The notes under the pieces are model-generated. The model was not told the DNA's origin, made no database searches, and worked only from the letters and a program-made list of their open reading frames with translations. A DNA stretch of 17,113 nt from [Eubacterium] yurii subsp. margaretiae ATCC 43715 (lineage in GTDB: Bacteria > Bacillota > Clostridia > Peptostreptococcales > Filifactoraceae), in the NCBI GenBank assembly GCA_000146855.1, contig GL405246.1:2474134-2491246 (forward strand), written 5' to 3'. The position numbers and the translations under genes are program-made. How positions within the stretch are numbered: the stretch's first letter is position 1; each line of letters opens with the position of its first letter. This document shows, piece after piece, positions 7,238 through 14,380 of this stretch.

Positions 7238-9676
7238 ATGAGTGAAGAATTGATAGATATACATGGAAAGATAGAAGATGTCGATCTGAAAACACAGATG
7301 GAAAAATGTTACATCGACTATTCCATGAGCGTAATCATAGGTAGGGCACTGCCTGACATTAGAGACGGACTCAAACCTGTGCATAGGAGGATACTGTATT
7401 CTATGCATGAGCTTGGACTTACTCCAGACAAGAGTTTCCACAAGTCAGCAAACGTCGTAGGCCATACTATGGCTTATTACCATCCTCATGGTGACTCATC
7501 AATATACGACGCTATGGTAAGAATGGCACAGAACTTTTCTATGAGATATATGCTTGTAGAGGGCAAGGGTAACTTCGGTACTCTCGACGGTGACCCACCT
7601 GCCGCATACAGATATACAGAAGCTAAGATGAATAAGATTTCTACAGAGATGCTTAGAGATCTTGGTAAAGATACAGTAAATTTCAGACCTAACTTTGATG
7701 AGAAAAAGCAAGAGCCGGAGGTATTGCCTTCAAGATTTCCAAATCTGCTTGTAAACGGCTCAAACGGTATCGCTGTCGGTATGGCTACATCTATACCTCC
7801 ACACAACCTTGGTGAAGTAATAGATGCTGTAGTTGAGATAATAGACAATCCTGATGCCACTCTTGATGATATTATGAATCACATCAAAGGACCTGATTTC
7901 CCCACAGGTGCATTGATAATGGGAAGAGAAGCTATTAAAAAGGCCTATGAGACAGGAAGAGGTAAGATAATAGTAAGAGCAAAGACTGAAATCGAGGAGT
8001 TGCCAAACGGAAAATCAGAGATTATAGTTACGGAAATACCTTATCAGGTAAATAAGGCAATGCTCGTAGAAAAAATAGGACAGCTTGTTAGGGATAAGAA
8101 GATAGAAGGTGTAACAGACCTTAGAGACGAGTCTAGCAAGAAGACAGGTATAAAGATAGTCATAGAGACAAGGAGAGACGTCAATCCTAACGTAGTGCTT
8201 AACAATCTGTTCAAGCACTCTTCTCTTCAAGAAGTGTATTCAGTAATATTGCTTTCCATAGTTGACGGAGAGCCTAAGATACTCAATCTTGTAGACATCT
8301 TGCAATACTATCTCAAATATCAAAAAGAAGTAGTAACAAGAAGGACAAAATTCGACTTAAACAAGGCACTTGAAAGATTGCACCTTGTTCAAGGACTATT
8401 GATTGCCATCGACAATATAGACGAAGTAATTGAAATAATAAGATCTGCATACGACGACGCTATGCAAAAGTTGATGGACAGATTTTCACTTTCAGAAGTA
8501 CAGGCAACAGCCATCCTCGACATGAGACTTAGAAGATTGCAAGGTCTTGAAAAAGAAAAACTGCAAGATGAAGAAAGGGAACTTGGCGAAAAGATAGCAT
8601 ACTTCAACAGCATACTTGAAAGCGAAGAAAAACTTTTGTCTATAATAAAAGAAGAAATAATTGAAATTAGAGATAAATACAAGGACGTAAGAAGAACTCA
8701 AATCACATCTATGCCTCACGAAATAGATATAAAAGACACTATTCCAAATGAGGAAGTGACTATAACACTTACACATCAAGGTTATATCAAGAGATTGCCT
8801 GTAGACACATACAAGGCTCAAAAAAGAGGTGGTAAGGGTATATCTTCGATGACTACTAAGGAAGAAGACTTCGTTGAAAAACTCCTTATAACGTCAAACC
8901 ATGAAAAGATACTATTTATCACAAACAAGGGCAAGATATACAATCTCAATGCCTATGAGATTCCTCAGACATCAAGGACGGCAAAGGGCAGCAATATAAT
9001 AAATCTGCTCCCTCTTGAAAAGGACGAAAAGATAGCTACTATAATAACTACAAGAGAAAATGAGGATAACGCCTATATAGTAATGTGCACTAAGAAGGGT
9101 ATAATCAAAAAGACGAGAATATCTGAGTTTACTAAGTCAAAAAGACAGGGTATGAAGGCCATAAATCTAAAAGAAGATGATGAATTGGTAAATTCACTGC
9201 TTACTGCCGACAATACAAATCTGTTCTTAGTTACTAAAAAAGGTATGGCGATAATGTTTGAAGAAAATACTCTTAGACCAATGGGTAGAACAGCTACAGG
9301 CGTCATAGCCATGAGACTTAAAAAAGATGACGAGATAGTGTCTCTTGAGATAGCAAGTAATGACAAACAAGTGCTGATAATATCTGAAAACGGATACGGA
9401 AAGAGGACACAAGTGTCAAAATACAAGGTACAGTCAAGAGCAGGAGTCGGAGTAAAGACATATAAAATCACTGAAAAGACAGGTAATATTGCAGATGCGA
9501 AGATAGTCGAAGAAAGTGATGAAGTGATGATAATCAACTCAGACGGCACACTGATTCGTACACCTGTTGCTGAAATCTCGCTACTATCGAGAGATACAAG
9601 CGGAGTAAAGGTAATGAGAAGTGGAGAAAACGACATAATCTCTGCTATTGAGATAATACAATCAGAAGAAGAGTAA
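7238..9676 (+). CDS. gyrA: DNA gyrase subunit A
   Basis: GyrA cuts and rejoins the DNA gate and wraps DNA for supercoiling. AAGGAGA at 7227-7233 sets ATG 7238. The 812-residue protein is full length. The catalytic tyrosine is Tyr126 in AAYRYTEAK, after the conserved Arg125. The quinolone-resistance region reads [19 protein letters not shown]: Ser87 and Asp91 stand where E. coli has Ser83 and Asp87, so no common resistance substitution is present. The C-terminal beta-pinwheel carries the GyrA box, QKRGGKG, which identifies GyrA rather than ParC. The pinwheel blades are visible as repeats of the type [37 protein letters not shown] and [13 protein letters not shown]. The protein ends in an acidic tail. 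A large hairpin terminator follows at 9775. Confidence 0.98.
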   Translation: MSEELIDIHGKIEDVDLKTQMEKCYIDYSMSVIIGRALPDIRDGLKPVHRRILYSMHELGLTPDKSFHKSANVVGHTMAYYHPHGDSSIYDAMVRMAQNFSMRYMLVEGKGNFGTLDGDPPAAYRYTEAKMNKISTEMLRDLGKDTVNFRPNFDEKKQEPEVLPSRFPNLLVNGSNGIAVGMATSIPPHNLGEVIDAVVEIIDNPDATLDDIMNHIKGPDFPTGALIMGREAIKKAYETGRGKIIVRAKTEIEELPNGKSEIIVTEIPYQVNKAMLVEKIGQLVRDKKIEGVTDLRDESSKKTGIKIVIETRRDVNPNVVLNNLFKHSSLQEVYSVILLSIVDGEPKILNLVDILQYYLKYQKEVVTRRTKFDLNKALERLHLVQGLLIAIDNIDEVIEIIRSAYDDAMQKLMDRFSLSEVQATAILDMRLRRLQGLEKEKLQDEERELGEKIAYFNSILESEEKLLSIIKEEIIEIRDKYKDVRRTQITSMPHEIDIKDTIPNEEVTITLTHQGYIKRLPVDTYKAQKRGGKGISSMTTKEEDFVEKLLITSNHEKILFITNKGKIYNLNAYEIPQTSRTAKGSNIINLLPLEKDEKIATIITTRENEDNAYIVMCTKKGIIKKTRISEFTKSKRQGMKAINLKEDDELVNSLLTADNTNLFLVTKKGMAIMFEENTLRPMGRTATGVIAMRLKKDDEIVSLEIASNDKQVLIISENGYGKRTQVSKYKVQSRAGVGVKTYKITEKTGNIADAKIVEESDEVMIINSDGTLIRTPVAEISLLSRDTSGVKVMRSGENDIISAIEIIQSEEE

Positions 9677-9774
9677 TTAATAGAATATTAATACAAAATA
9701 AGCTCTAAGTATTTATATACCTATACTTTGATAGGATTATAAGATATGCTTGATTAGTATTTTAGTTTAGAATC

Positions 9775-9838
9775 AAGACCGTAATATTTGAAAACAGATA
9801 TGTTCTAATTCAGTTTTCATGTACTGCGGTCTTTTTTT
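9775..9838 (+). terminator. Terminator of gyrA
   Basis: AAGACCG (9775-9781) pairs with CGGTCTT (9827-9833), and TGAAAAC (9789-9795) with GTTTTCA (9813-9819). The intervening bases pair partly with wobbles. Together they form one long stem ending in seven T. It lies about 100 nt after the gyrA stop. Confidence 0.9.
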
Positions 9839-10291
9839 GCCGTTTAAAACAAAAATACTACCGCTTATATAAAAACAGTGGAAATATTTTAAAGCTAAAA
9901 CTATAATATATACATAAGATGAATCAATTCATAAAAAATGCTGATATAATAAATCTAAAACTAATATACAATATTAATCTTTCTTATACTAAAAATCTTT
10001 TAAATCACCATGTAAATATTTAGCTTATGAATATCATACAATTTAAAAGTAATCATAAAAAATATTCTGCATGACTTTTTAAATGGAGATTAGTATTAGA
10101 ATTAGGGGAAATAATAAATATATATTTTGATTATATATAAAAATAGTAAATTTTACACTCTAATTTAACGAATATAAGCTAATTAATAAACTAAGTAGAT
10201 TTTATCAATAGTTAAGACTATAGTATGATATCAGCATTAAAAAAAAAGAAATATGATTGATTCAATCAAATTTTGACAGGGGTGAAAGCTC
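9839..10291. other. Gap between the gyrA terminator and the LytTR gene
   Basis: There is no credible protein gene. It holds the MITE-like element at 9986-10096. Ahead of the LytTR gene it contains an inverted repeat, TGATTG-ATT-CAATCA (10254-10268), and the sequence ATAGTTAAGACTATAG (near 10207), which resembles half of the direct repeats bound by LytTR proteins. A second half-site is not clear. Confidence 0.45.
9986..10096 (+). repeat. MITE-like element 3 (111 bp)
   Basis: The ends are ATACTAAAAATCTTTTAAA and GGAGATTAGTAT. Beyond the tips, inverted blocks continue: TTTTAAATCACCATG at the left against CATGACTTTTTAAATGG at the right. TTA flanks both sides, as in the elements at 222, 12101 and 12666. 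It has no ORF. Confidence 0.6.
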
Positions 10292-10732
10292 ATGGAAATA
10301 GAGATAGTAATAGATAAAAGTCAGATAGAGCCTAAAATCATAATCAAAACGAGCAAACTAACTCAAGAAGTGGAAAACATTATGAATATTATCTCACAGC
10401 AAAATCCGTCTATTATATCCGGAATAAAGGACGAAAAGCTGGAAATAATAGATGAAAATGCAATAATAGCAGTATTTGCTCAAGACGGCAAGGTATATGC
10501 AGACACGAAAAACGGCATATATGAGCTGAAACTAAGGCTATATGAATTGGAAAATATCTTGGATAAGACAAAGTTCGTCAGAATATCAAAATCAGAGATA
10601 ATAAACTTAAAGGCAGTCAAAAACTTCGACCTAAGTTTTACAGGAACTATAAGTGTCGAGATGAAAAACGGGAAGATAAGCTATGTATCACGCAGATTTG
10701 TAAGTAAAATTAAAAAGATTTTGGGGGTGTAA
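10292..10732 (+). CDS. LytTR-domain transcriptional regulator
   Basis: This is a 146-residue cytoplasmic DNA-binding protein. Its second half, about residues 45-145, has the LytTR (AgrA/LytR-type) beta-fold pattern: a strand with DGKVYADTKNGIYEL, the segment KFVRISKSEIINLKAVKNF (94-112), and the recognition end YVSRRFVSKIKKILG (131-145). There is no receiver domain, so it is not a classical response regulator. AGGGGTGA lies 7 nt before ATG 10292. The next gene starts 3 nt after its stop and encodes a DUF3021 membrane protein. LytTR and DUF3021 genes are commonly paired, and in studied members of this arrangement the membrane protein inhibits the regulator. That role is inferred here. It probably controls its own operon through sites in the 450-bp gap upstream. 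Confidence 0.9.
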   Translation: MEIEIVIDKSQIEPKIIIKTSKLTQEVENIMNIISQQNPSIISGIKDEKLEIIDENAIIAVFAQDGKVYADTKNGIYELKLRLYELENILDKTKFVRISKSEIINLKAVKNFDLSFTGTISVEMKNGKISYVSRRFVSKIKKILGV

Positions 10733-10735
10733 ACG

Positions 10736-11194
10736 ATGAAAAATGAAATAAAAAAACAAATGCTTATAAGAGGATTCGGTGCAATGCCGACAGGTATAGC
10801 GGTAGGATTTTTGATACCGCTTGTAATCTCAATAGTAAGGGGTAGCGGTCAATATATAGCATGCTCACCGGCACTTTCTCAGGCTATGGGAAGTGAGGTA
10901 AATGGAGTAATATTACAGGTGATATGTACAGCACTGCTCGGAGCGTCATTTGGTTTGACTTCCACAGTATATATGATAGAAAATTGGAGTTTGCTAAGGC
11001 AGGCATTGACATACTTCCTAATCAACGGAGTAGTGATAAAGATAGTTGCCATAATATGCAAATGGGTAGATTTTTCTGTACTTAGCGTAATAGGATTTTT
11101 AATCCAATATGCTATAGCATTTGTGATAATATGGTTTATAATCTATCTTGTAAACTACAAAAATATCAAAGATATGAATTCAAAGATTAAGTAG
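10736..11194 (+). CDS. DUF3021-type membrane protein, partner of the LytTR regulator
   Basis: The 152-residue protein has four hydrophobic segments, about residues 17-35, 57-79, 88-107 and 113-138, and a short basic tail. The N-terminal RGFGAMPTGIAVGFLIPLVIS and the second-segment QVICTALLGASFGLTSTVY pattern fit the DUF3021 family. ATG 10736 follows GGGGGTG, which overlaps the end of the LytTR gene; the 3-nt gap points to translational coupling. By analogy with other LytTR/DUF3021 pairs it is probably a membrane-bound inhibitor or sensor for the regulator. This is an inference from context, as no ligand-binding motif can be seen. Transcription ends at the hairpin at 11388. Confidence 0.85.
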   Translation: MKNEIKKQMLIRGFGAMPTGIAVGFLIPLVISIVRGSGQYIACSPALSQAMGSEVNGVILQVICTALLGASFGLTSTVYMIENWSLLRQALTYFLINGVVIKIVAIICKWVDFSVLSVIGFLIQYAIAFVIIWFIIYLVNYKNIKDMNSKIK

Positions 11195-11387
11195 ACTTGT
11201 TTTAAAATCTTATAATAAACATTTAACTTTGTTTTTTATATAAAATTTTCAAATTGATGTGGTTTATTGCAAAATGATAGCCTAATGGAAATGTAATTTA
11301 AAAGGATTTTATTATAAATCGAAAACATTATTGAAATATAATATAAATTACAAAAAAATACAATAAGTAAATTAAACAAAAAAAATT

Positions 11388-11430
11388 AAAATAACTGACC
11401 ACAATTTAAAACATGGTCAGTTATTTTTTA
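11388..11430. terminator. Bidirectional terminator between the DUF3021 gene and the minus-strand gene
   Basis: AAAATAACTGACCA (11388-11401) pairs perfectly with TGGTCAGTTATTTT (11414-11427), a 14-bp stem with a 12-nt loop. It is followed by T on the plus strand and by an equivalent T-rich run on the minus strand. It lies between convergent genes. The 190 bp between it and the DUF3021 stop show nothing else. Confidence 0.9.
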
Positions 11431-11468
11431 TTTTACGAATATATAAAGTAAATTCAAACAGTAACTCA

Positions 11469-11708
11469 TCACACTATTATATATTTATTAAAGTATAAAA
11501 GTGTCAATAACCCTAAAATCAAGACCGTACAAATTATGACTTTATATATTTTCCCACCCTCACCTAACAGTGTATGAAATATAATACTTAAAAACTGTAT
11601 AGCCAAAATGATTAAGACAGCAGTTTTACTGATATTTATATGTTTAGATAATACCAAACCCATTAAAACGGTAGTTATTGAGAATATTAACATAAGTAAA
11701 TTTTCCAT
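11469..11708 (-). CDS. Small hypothetical membrane protein (79 aa)
   Basis: I do not recognise this protein. It is almost wholly hydrophobic, with three likely membrane segments, about residues 3-21, 28-46 and 55-77, separated by short polar turns (SKHINISKT and LGEGGKIYK). Evidence that it is real: on the minus strand AAAAGGAG lies 9 nt before the ATG; a promoter with correct 17-bp spacing lies at 11776-11804; and a bidirectional terminator lies downstream. It stands alone between two convergent and divergent neighbours. Its function cannot be inferred from context. Confidence 0.7.
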   Translation of the reverse strand: MENLLMLIFSITTVLMGLVLSKHINISKTAVLIILAIQFLSIIFHTLLGEGGKIYKVIICTVLILGLLTLLYFNKYIIV

Positions 11709-11775
11709 AAAAGAAAGCTCCTTTTAAAACAATCAAAACTAAATATACATAGAATATATCTGGTAATATATTACT

Positions 11776-11804
11776 ACTGTATCATATTTTTGTCTATTTT
11801 GCAA
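11776..11804 (-). promoter_or_regulatory. Promoter of the 79-aa membrane protein gene
   Basis: On the minus strand, TTGCAA (11799-11804) and TACAGT (11776-11781) are separated by 17 bp, and TG one base before the -10 makes it an extended element. The perfect 12-bp palindrome GTAATATATTAC at 11763-11774 covers the expected transcription start, so it may be an operator. Confidence 0.6.
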
Positions 11805-12100
11805 CTATTTTCGTATCACAAACAATATTGTATGTATATATAGATAAATATCTATTATTCAATATATTTAAAAGTTAATATTAAATGAAAATTAGATTAA
11901 ATAATTTGGAGTTTTTAAAATTTTTAATCTATATTTGCAATTTTGAAAATAATATGAAATTAGAATTTATTTTTAGTATAGGTCATCTTGTAAACAGGCA
12001 ATATTAATAAATTATAGCAAATTTATGGATAAATAAATGATATTTTGATATAATTATTTTATAAAATCAGTATTTGATAATCGTATTCTGTTTGAATTTT
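11805..12100. other. AT-rich gap without recognised features
   Basis: Between the promoter of the minus-strand gene and the element at 12101 I see no ORF, strong hairpin or ribosome site. TTGAAT at 12092-12097 could be a -35 for the gene at 12253, with TAAAAT at 12115-12120 inside the element as its -10. This pairing is speculative. Confidence 0.3.
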
Positions 12101-12221
12101 ATACTAAAATCTAATAAAATAACGGATAATATACTTTCAGTGAATTTATAGTGAAATCATCAATCATACATAATTTTTTAAAAACTATGTATGAAGATTA
12201 TCCATAGATAGATAATAGTAT
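12101..12221 (+). repeat. MITE-like element 4 (121 bp), close relative of the copy at 352
   Basis: The left end ATACTAAAATCTAATAAAA continues to GGATAAT, and the right end, read inverted, is ATACTATTATCTATC continuing to GGATAATC. These are imperfect inverted repeats of about 25-30 bp. TTA flanks both sides. A central hairpin pairs CATACATA (12165-12172) with TATGTATG (12186-12193). It ends about 20 bp before the ribosome site of the next gene, so that gene's promoter must lie in or before the element. Confidence 0.65.
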
Positions 12222-12252
12222 TAGTAGAAATTCTTGATTGGAGATGATGATT

Positions 12253-12603
12253 TTGAAAAATCAAATGGAAACTTACATCAAAAAAATACAGGATGAATTA
12301 GAGAAAAATCTCAGCAAGGAGGAGCTTGAAGACTTATCTTGCGATTATCTTACTCATATTCATATTTACCAACATGAGAGATTCGTACATTTAATAGTTA
12401 TGATTACAGTGGCTGTACTTACCATGATGAGCATTGGGATTGCTTTTATGCAATTTAATGAGATGTTTATAGTTGCAGGAATGTTTTTCGTCCTGCTTGT
12501 GCCATATATTTTCCACTATATGTATCTGGAAAATACAGTGCAAAAAATGTATCTAAAATATGATGAGATAAGGGAATTGGCGATAAAATTTGATGAAAAA
12601 TAA
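12253..12603 (+). CDS. Hypothetical two-segment membrane protein (116 aa)
   Basis: I do not recognise this protein. Residues 1-44 are charged and helical (ETYIKKIQDELEKNLSKEEL). Two membrane segments follow, at about 45-67 and 71-90, separated by a short polar turn. A charged C-terminal helix (KMYLKYDEIRELAIKFDEK) closes it. Both ends are therefore probably on the same side of the membrane. The start is uncertain. TTGGAG at 12238-12243 is the only ribosome site, and TTG 12253 is at the right distance from it. ATG 12244 and 12247 are too close, and ATG 12265 is rather far. A hairpin terminator follows directly. The upstream boundary is a MITE-like element. Confidence 0.7.
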   Translation: MKNQMETYIKKIQDELEKNLSKEELEDLSCDYLTHIHIYQHERFVHLIVMITVAVLTMMSIGIAFMQFNEMFIVAGMFFVLLVPYIFHYMYLENTVQKMYLKYDEIRELAIKFDEK

Positions 12604-12606
12604 TAA

Positions 12607-12657
12607 AAAAGCAAAAACTTATATATAAATTAATGTTCTTTGCTTTTACTAATTTTT
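12607..12657 (+). terminator. Terminator of the 116-aa membrane protein gene
   Basis: AAAAGCAAA (12607-12615) pairs with TTTGCTTTT (12639-12647), and ACTAATTTTT follows. It starts 3 nt after the stop codon. Confidence 0.6.
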
Positions 12658-12665
12658 ATTAAATT

Positions 12666-12798
12666 ATACTAAACTCTATTAAACTATGGATTTTATCAAT
12701 TCTATACTTGTGATAATCTGCAGCATATCCTTAGTTAATAAATATTTAGTGTATCATTTTTTATAAAATATTTCTATTATTCTATTAGATTTTAGCAT
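12666..12798 (-). repeat. MITE-like element 5 (133 bp), touching the stop codon of the next gene
   Basis: The ends are ATACTAAACTCTATTAAA at the left and TTAGATTTTAGCAT at the right, which is ATGCTAAAATCTAA on the minus strand. TTA precedes TACTA and follows TAGCA. Its right edge coincides with the last base of the TAA stop (12798-12800) of the minus-strand gene. Its interior resembles the other copies only near the ends. Confidence 0.5.
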
Positions 12799-13190
12799 TA
12801 AAATATATCCCTAAAAAATAATTTTCCGCTGTAAAAGACAAAGCAAAGCTTTCTGTTTTTGTCATAAATAGAACTATTCTTATCTTTTGAGAGAAGTCCG
12901 CTATAAGTAGTCCCGGCTTTATTCATTGAATAGTATATAGTATCTGGTGCATCATCGTATCCGTTTTCACCGGCATACATTTCCATAATAGTTTTAGTTA
13001 TATACATAGGGGTTCTTGCTTTTACATCTTTTTTTTCAATTTTTTGGAAGCTTTCAAAGATAGAATCTCTATTTGACCAAACTGCATCCTTCAAATCTAA
13101 ATTAGTCATAGCATCAGATGAACTGAATAACATAATAAAAAATGTAAAAAAAGCAAAAATAAATATTATTTTCCTCTTTGATTTAAGCAT
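12798..13190 (-). CDS. Hypothetical exported or membrane-anchored protein (130 aa)
   Basis: I do not recognise the mature part. The N-terminus is a typical signal sequence: KSKRK, then about 15 hydrophobic residues rich in Phe and Ile (IIFIFAFFTFFIMLF), then SSSDA, a plausible signal peptidase I site near residue 27. There is no lipobox cysteine. The remaining roughly 100 residues are polar, with WSNRDSIFESFQKIEKKD and ending in CFVFYSGKLFFRDIF. The start at 13190 is set by GGAGG 8 nt upstream on the minus strand; a longer reading from TTG 13205 would begin at the ribosome site itself. The stop codon lies exactly at the border of a MITE-like element, so the natural C-terminus may have been changed by an insertion. 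It diverges from the stress operon. Confidence 0.7.
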   Translation of the reverse strand: MLKSKRKIIFIFAFFTFFIMLFSSSDAMTNLDLKDAVWSNRDSIFESFQKIEKKDVKARTPMYITKTIMEMYAGENGYDDAPDTIYYSMNKAGTTYSGLLSKDKNSSIYDKNRKLCFVFYSGKLFFRDIF

Positions 13191-13329
13191 ACAGCACACC
13201 TCCAATTCTTATAATACAATATACTCTACTACTATTCATTTAAATACCCTAGATTAGAAACAAAAAAACTTTTATTTAAATTTTAAATAAATACTTTGAA
13301 CATAGCATATCTTTTTTATTTAATCATAC

Positions 13330-13358
13330 TTGACAAAAGATGGAGATAACTATAAAAT
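13330..13358 (+). promoter_or_regulatory. Housekeeping promoter of the stress operon
   Basis: TTGACA (13330-13335) and TAAAAT (13353-13358) are 17 bp apart, close to the consensus for the vegetative sigma factor. It lies about 64 bp before the ytxH-like ATG, so the operon can be transcribed without SigB. Confidence 0.8.
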
Positions 13359-13421
13359 TTTACTTATAAAAATTTCAAATCGCTTTTGGAATTTAAACGA
13401 ATGAAAAGGGGAGAAATTAAG

Positions 13422-13697
13422 ATGAAGAGATGTTCTTTTTTTGATTTTCTATTAGGTATAATCGTAGGAGTAATAATAGGGGTACTTATAGCACCTGAGA
13501 GTGGAGATAAGACAAGGAAAGTTTTGATGGAAAAGACAGATGATGTCAATAAAAATTTGAAAAAGAAGATGAATGACGCAAAGTATGACATATCAGGGGT
13601 AACAGACACCATAAAAGATACAATCACACTATATACCGGAGCATCAATAGAGCCTTTGGAAAAAGATAATTATTTTGAAAAAGAATTTGAAGTATAA
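13422..13697 (+). CDS. YtxH-domain small membrane protein
   Basis: The 91-residue protein has one membrane segment at about residues 8-24 (FLLGIIVGVIIGVLIAP), followed by ESGDKTRKVL. This is the glycine-rich helix plus AP-SG-TRK pattern of YtxH-like proteins, which are linked to general stress in Bacillus. The rest is a charged helix and an acidic tail (KDNYFEKEFEV). ATG 13422 is chosen because GGGGAG lies 8 nt upstream; earlier in-frame starts lack a ribosome site. It is the first gene after the strong promoter at 13330. The molecular role of YtxH proteins is not established. Confidence 0.85.
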   Translation: MKRCSFFDFLLGIIVGVIIGVLIAPESGDKTRKVLMEKTDDVNKNLKKKMNDAKYDISGVTDTIKDTITLYTGASIEPLEKDNYFEKEFEV

Positions 13698-13700
13698 GCT

Positions 13701-13730
13701 ATTTAAAAACAAAGATGTTTATGGTATAAT
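13701..13730 (+). promoter_or_regulatory. Internal promoter, vegetative and possibly SigB-type
   Basis: TGG-TATAAT (13722-13730) is an extended -10, with TTTAAA (13702-13707) 17 bp upstream. The same stretch also reads ATTTAA-N15-TGGTAT. That differs by one base in each half from the Bacillus SigB consensus GTTTAA-N12-15-GGGTAT. It sits directly ahead of the ytxG-like gene and rsbV-rsbW-sigB, where an autoregulatory SigB promoter would be expected. Confidence 0.45.
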
Positions 13731-13758
13731 TGACAGTACATTTTTAGGAGGCAGATAA

Positions 13759-14046
13759 ATGGATTTAGGACAAATAGGCATACTGTTGATAGGGATTGGA
13801 GTATTGTTCTTCAGTATATATCTTGGTATGGTGTTTAAGGAAACATCTGAAGTTATAAGAGAAACAAAGGTAATAGTACAGAGAAATTCAAGAGAGATAG
13901 AAGATATTATAAGAGACTCGTCTCAAATACTTTCAGCTGTAGGGACAGCATCGTCTGCTGTATCATCAGGTAGCGGATTTTTAGGGGTAGCCGCAAAGAC
14001 TGCCATGTCCGTTGCAGGAATGAGAAGAAAAAGAAGAAGAAAATAG
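13759..14046 (+). CDS. YtxG-like (DUF948-type) small membrane protein
   Basis: The 95-residue protein starts with one membrane segment (residues 5-25, QIGILLIGIGVLFFSIYLGM). An amphipathic helical region follows (KETSEVIRETKVIVQRNSREIEDIIRDSS), then a small-residue stretch and a strongly basic tail, MRRKRRRK. This layout resembles the DUF948 proteins encoded next to ytxH in Bacillus. AGGAGG lies 7 nt ahead of ATG 13759. It follows the ytxH-like gene by 61 bp, which contain a promoter, and precedes rsbV by 14 bp. The pairing with ytxH and rsbVW-sigB suggests an envelope stress protein; the biochemical role is unknown. Confidence 0.75.
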   Translation: MDLGQIGILLIGIGVLFFSIYLGMVFKETSEVIRETKVIVQRNSREIEDIIRDSSQILSAVGTASSAVSSGSGFLGVAAKTAMSVAGMRRKRRRK

Positions 14047-14060
14047 GAGGAAAGATAGAA

Positions 14061-14378
14061 GTGTCGCTTAATATAGAGATCAGTTTTGATGACAAGTCCA
14101 ACATTTGGGATGTGAAACTTTCGGGAGAAGTAGACCTATATAGTGCTAACGAATTAAAGGAAGAGCTGAACATTGCCATCGAAGAACACAAGGAAGATTT
14201 GAAAATAGACCTGCAAAATCTTGATTATATAGACTCTACCGGATTGGGAATTTTGATAGGTGTGTTAAAGAGATTAAAACAAGCACAAAAGGATATATAT
14301 ATAGTAAATTCAAAACCAAATGTAAGAAAAATATTCACAATAACAGGACTCGATAAGATATTTAAAGTGGAGGGATAA
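14061..14378 (+). CDS. rsbV: Anti-sigma factor antagonist (STAS domain)
   Basis: The 105-residue protein is a single STAS domain. When unphosphorylated it binds the kinase RsbW and frees SigB; when phosphorylated by RsbW it is inactive. The phosphorylated serine is Ser59 in LDYIDSTGLGILIG. The N-terminal strands show WDVKLSGEVDLYSA, and the end shows KPNVRKIFTITGLDKIF, as in RsbV and SpoIIAA. It starts with GTG at 14061, with AGGAGG 10 nt upstream that overlaps the end of the ytxG-like gene. rsbW starts 2 nt after its stop. The sigma gene two places downstream is SigB-like, so RsbV is the better name than SpoIIAA. Confidence 0.92.
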   Translation: MSLNIEISFDDKSNIWDVKLSGEVDLYSANELKEELNIAIEEHKEDLKIDLQNLDYIDSTGLGILIGVLKRLKQAQKDIYIVNSKPNVRKIFTITGLDKIFKVEG

Positions 14379-14380
14379 TT

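Noticed and set aside
9073..9636. 187-residue open frame on the minus strand opposite gyrA
   Set aside because: It lies wholly within gyrA, has no ribosome site and has a serine/leucine/isoleucine-rich composition typical of the antisense of an AT-rich gene. The same holds for the other frames opposite gyrB and gyrA.
7238..9676. gyrA as topoisomerase IV parC
   Set aside because: The complete GyrA box QKRGGKG and the gyrB neighbour identify gyrase.
10273..10278. TTGACA as a -35 box for the LytTR gene
   Set aside because: It overlaps the ribosome site region only 14-19 bp before the ATG, so no -10 or leader can fit before the start codon.
12199..12207. TTATCCATA as a DnaA box (also ATTATCCAT near 437), hinting at an origin
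   Set aside because: It differs from TTATCCACA and is part of the repeated MITE-like element ends; there is no cluster of boxes and no dnaA/dnaN context.
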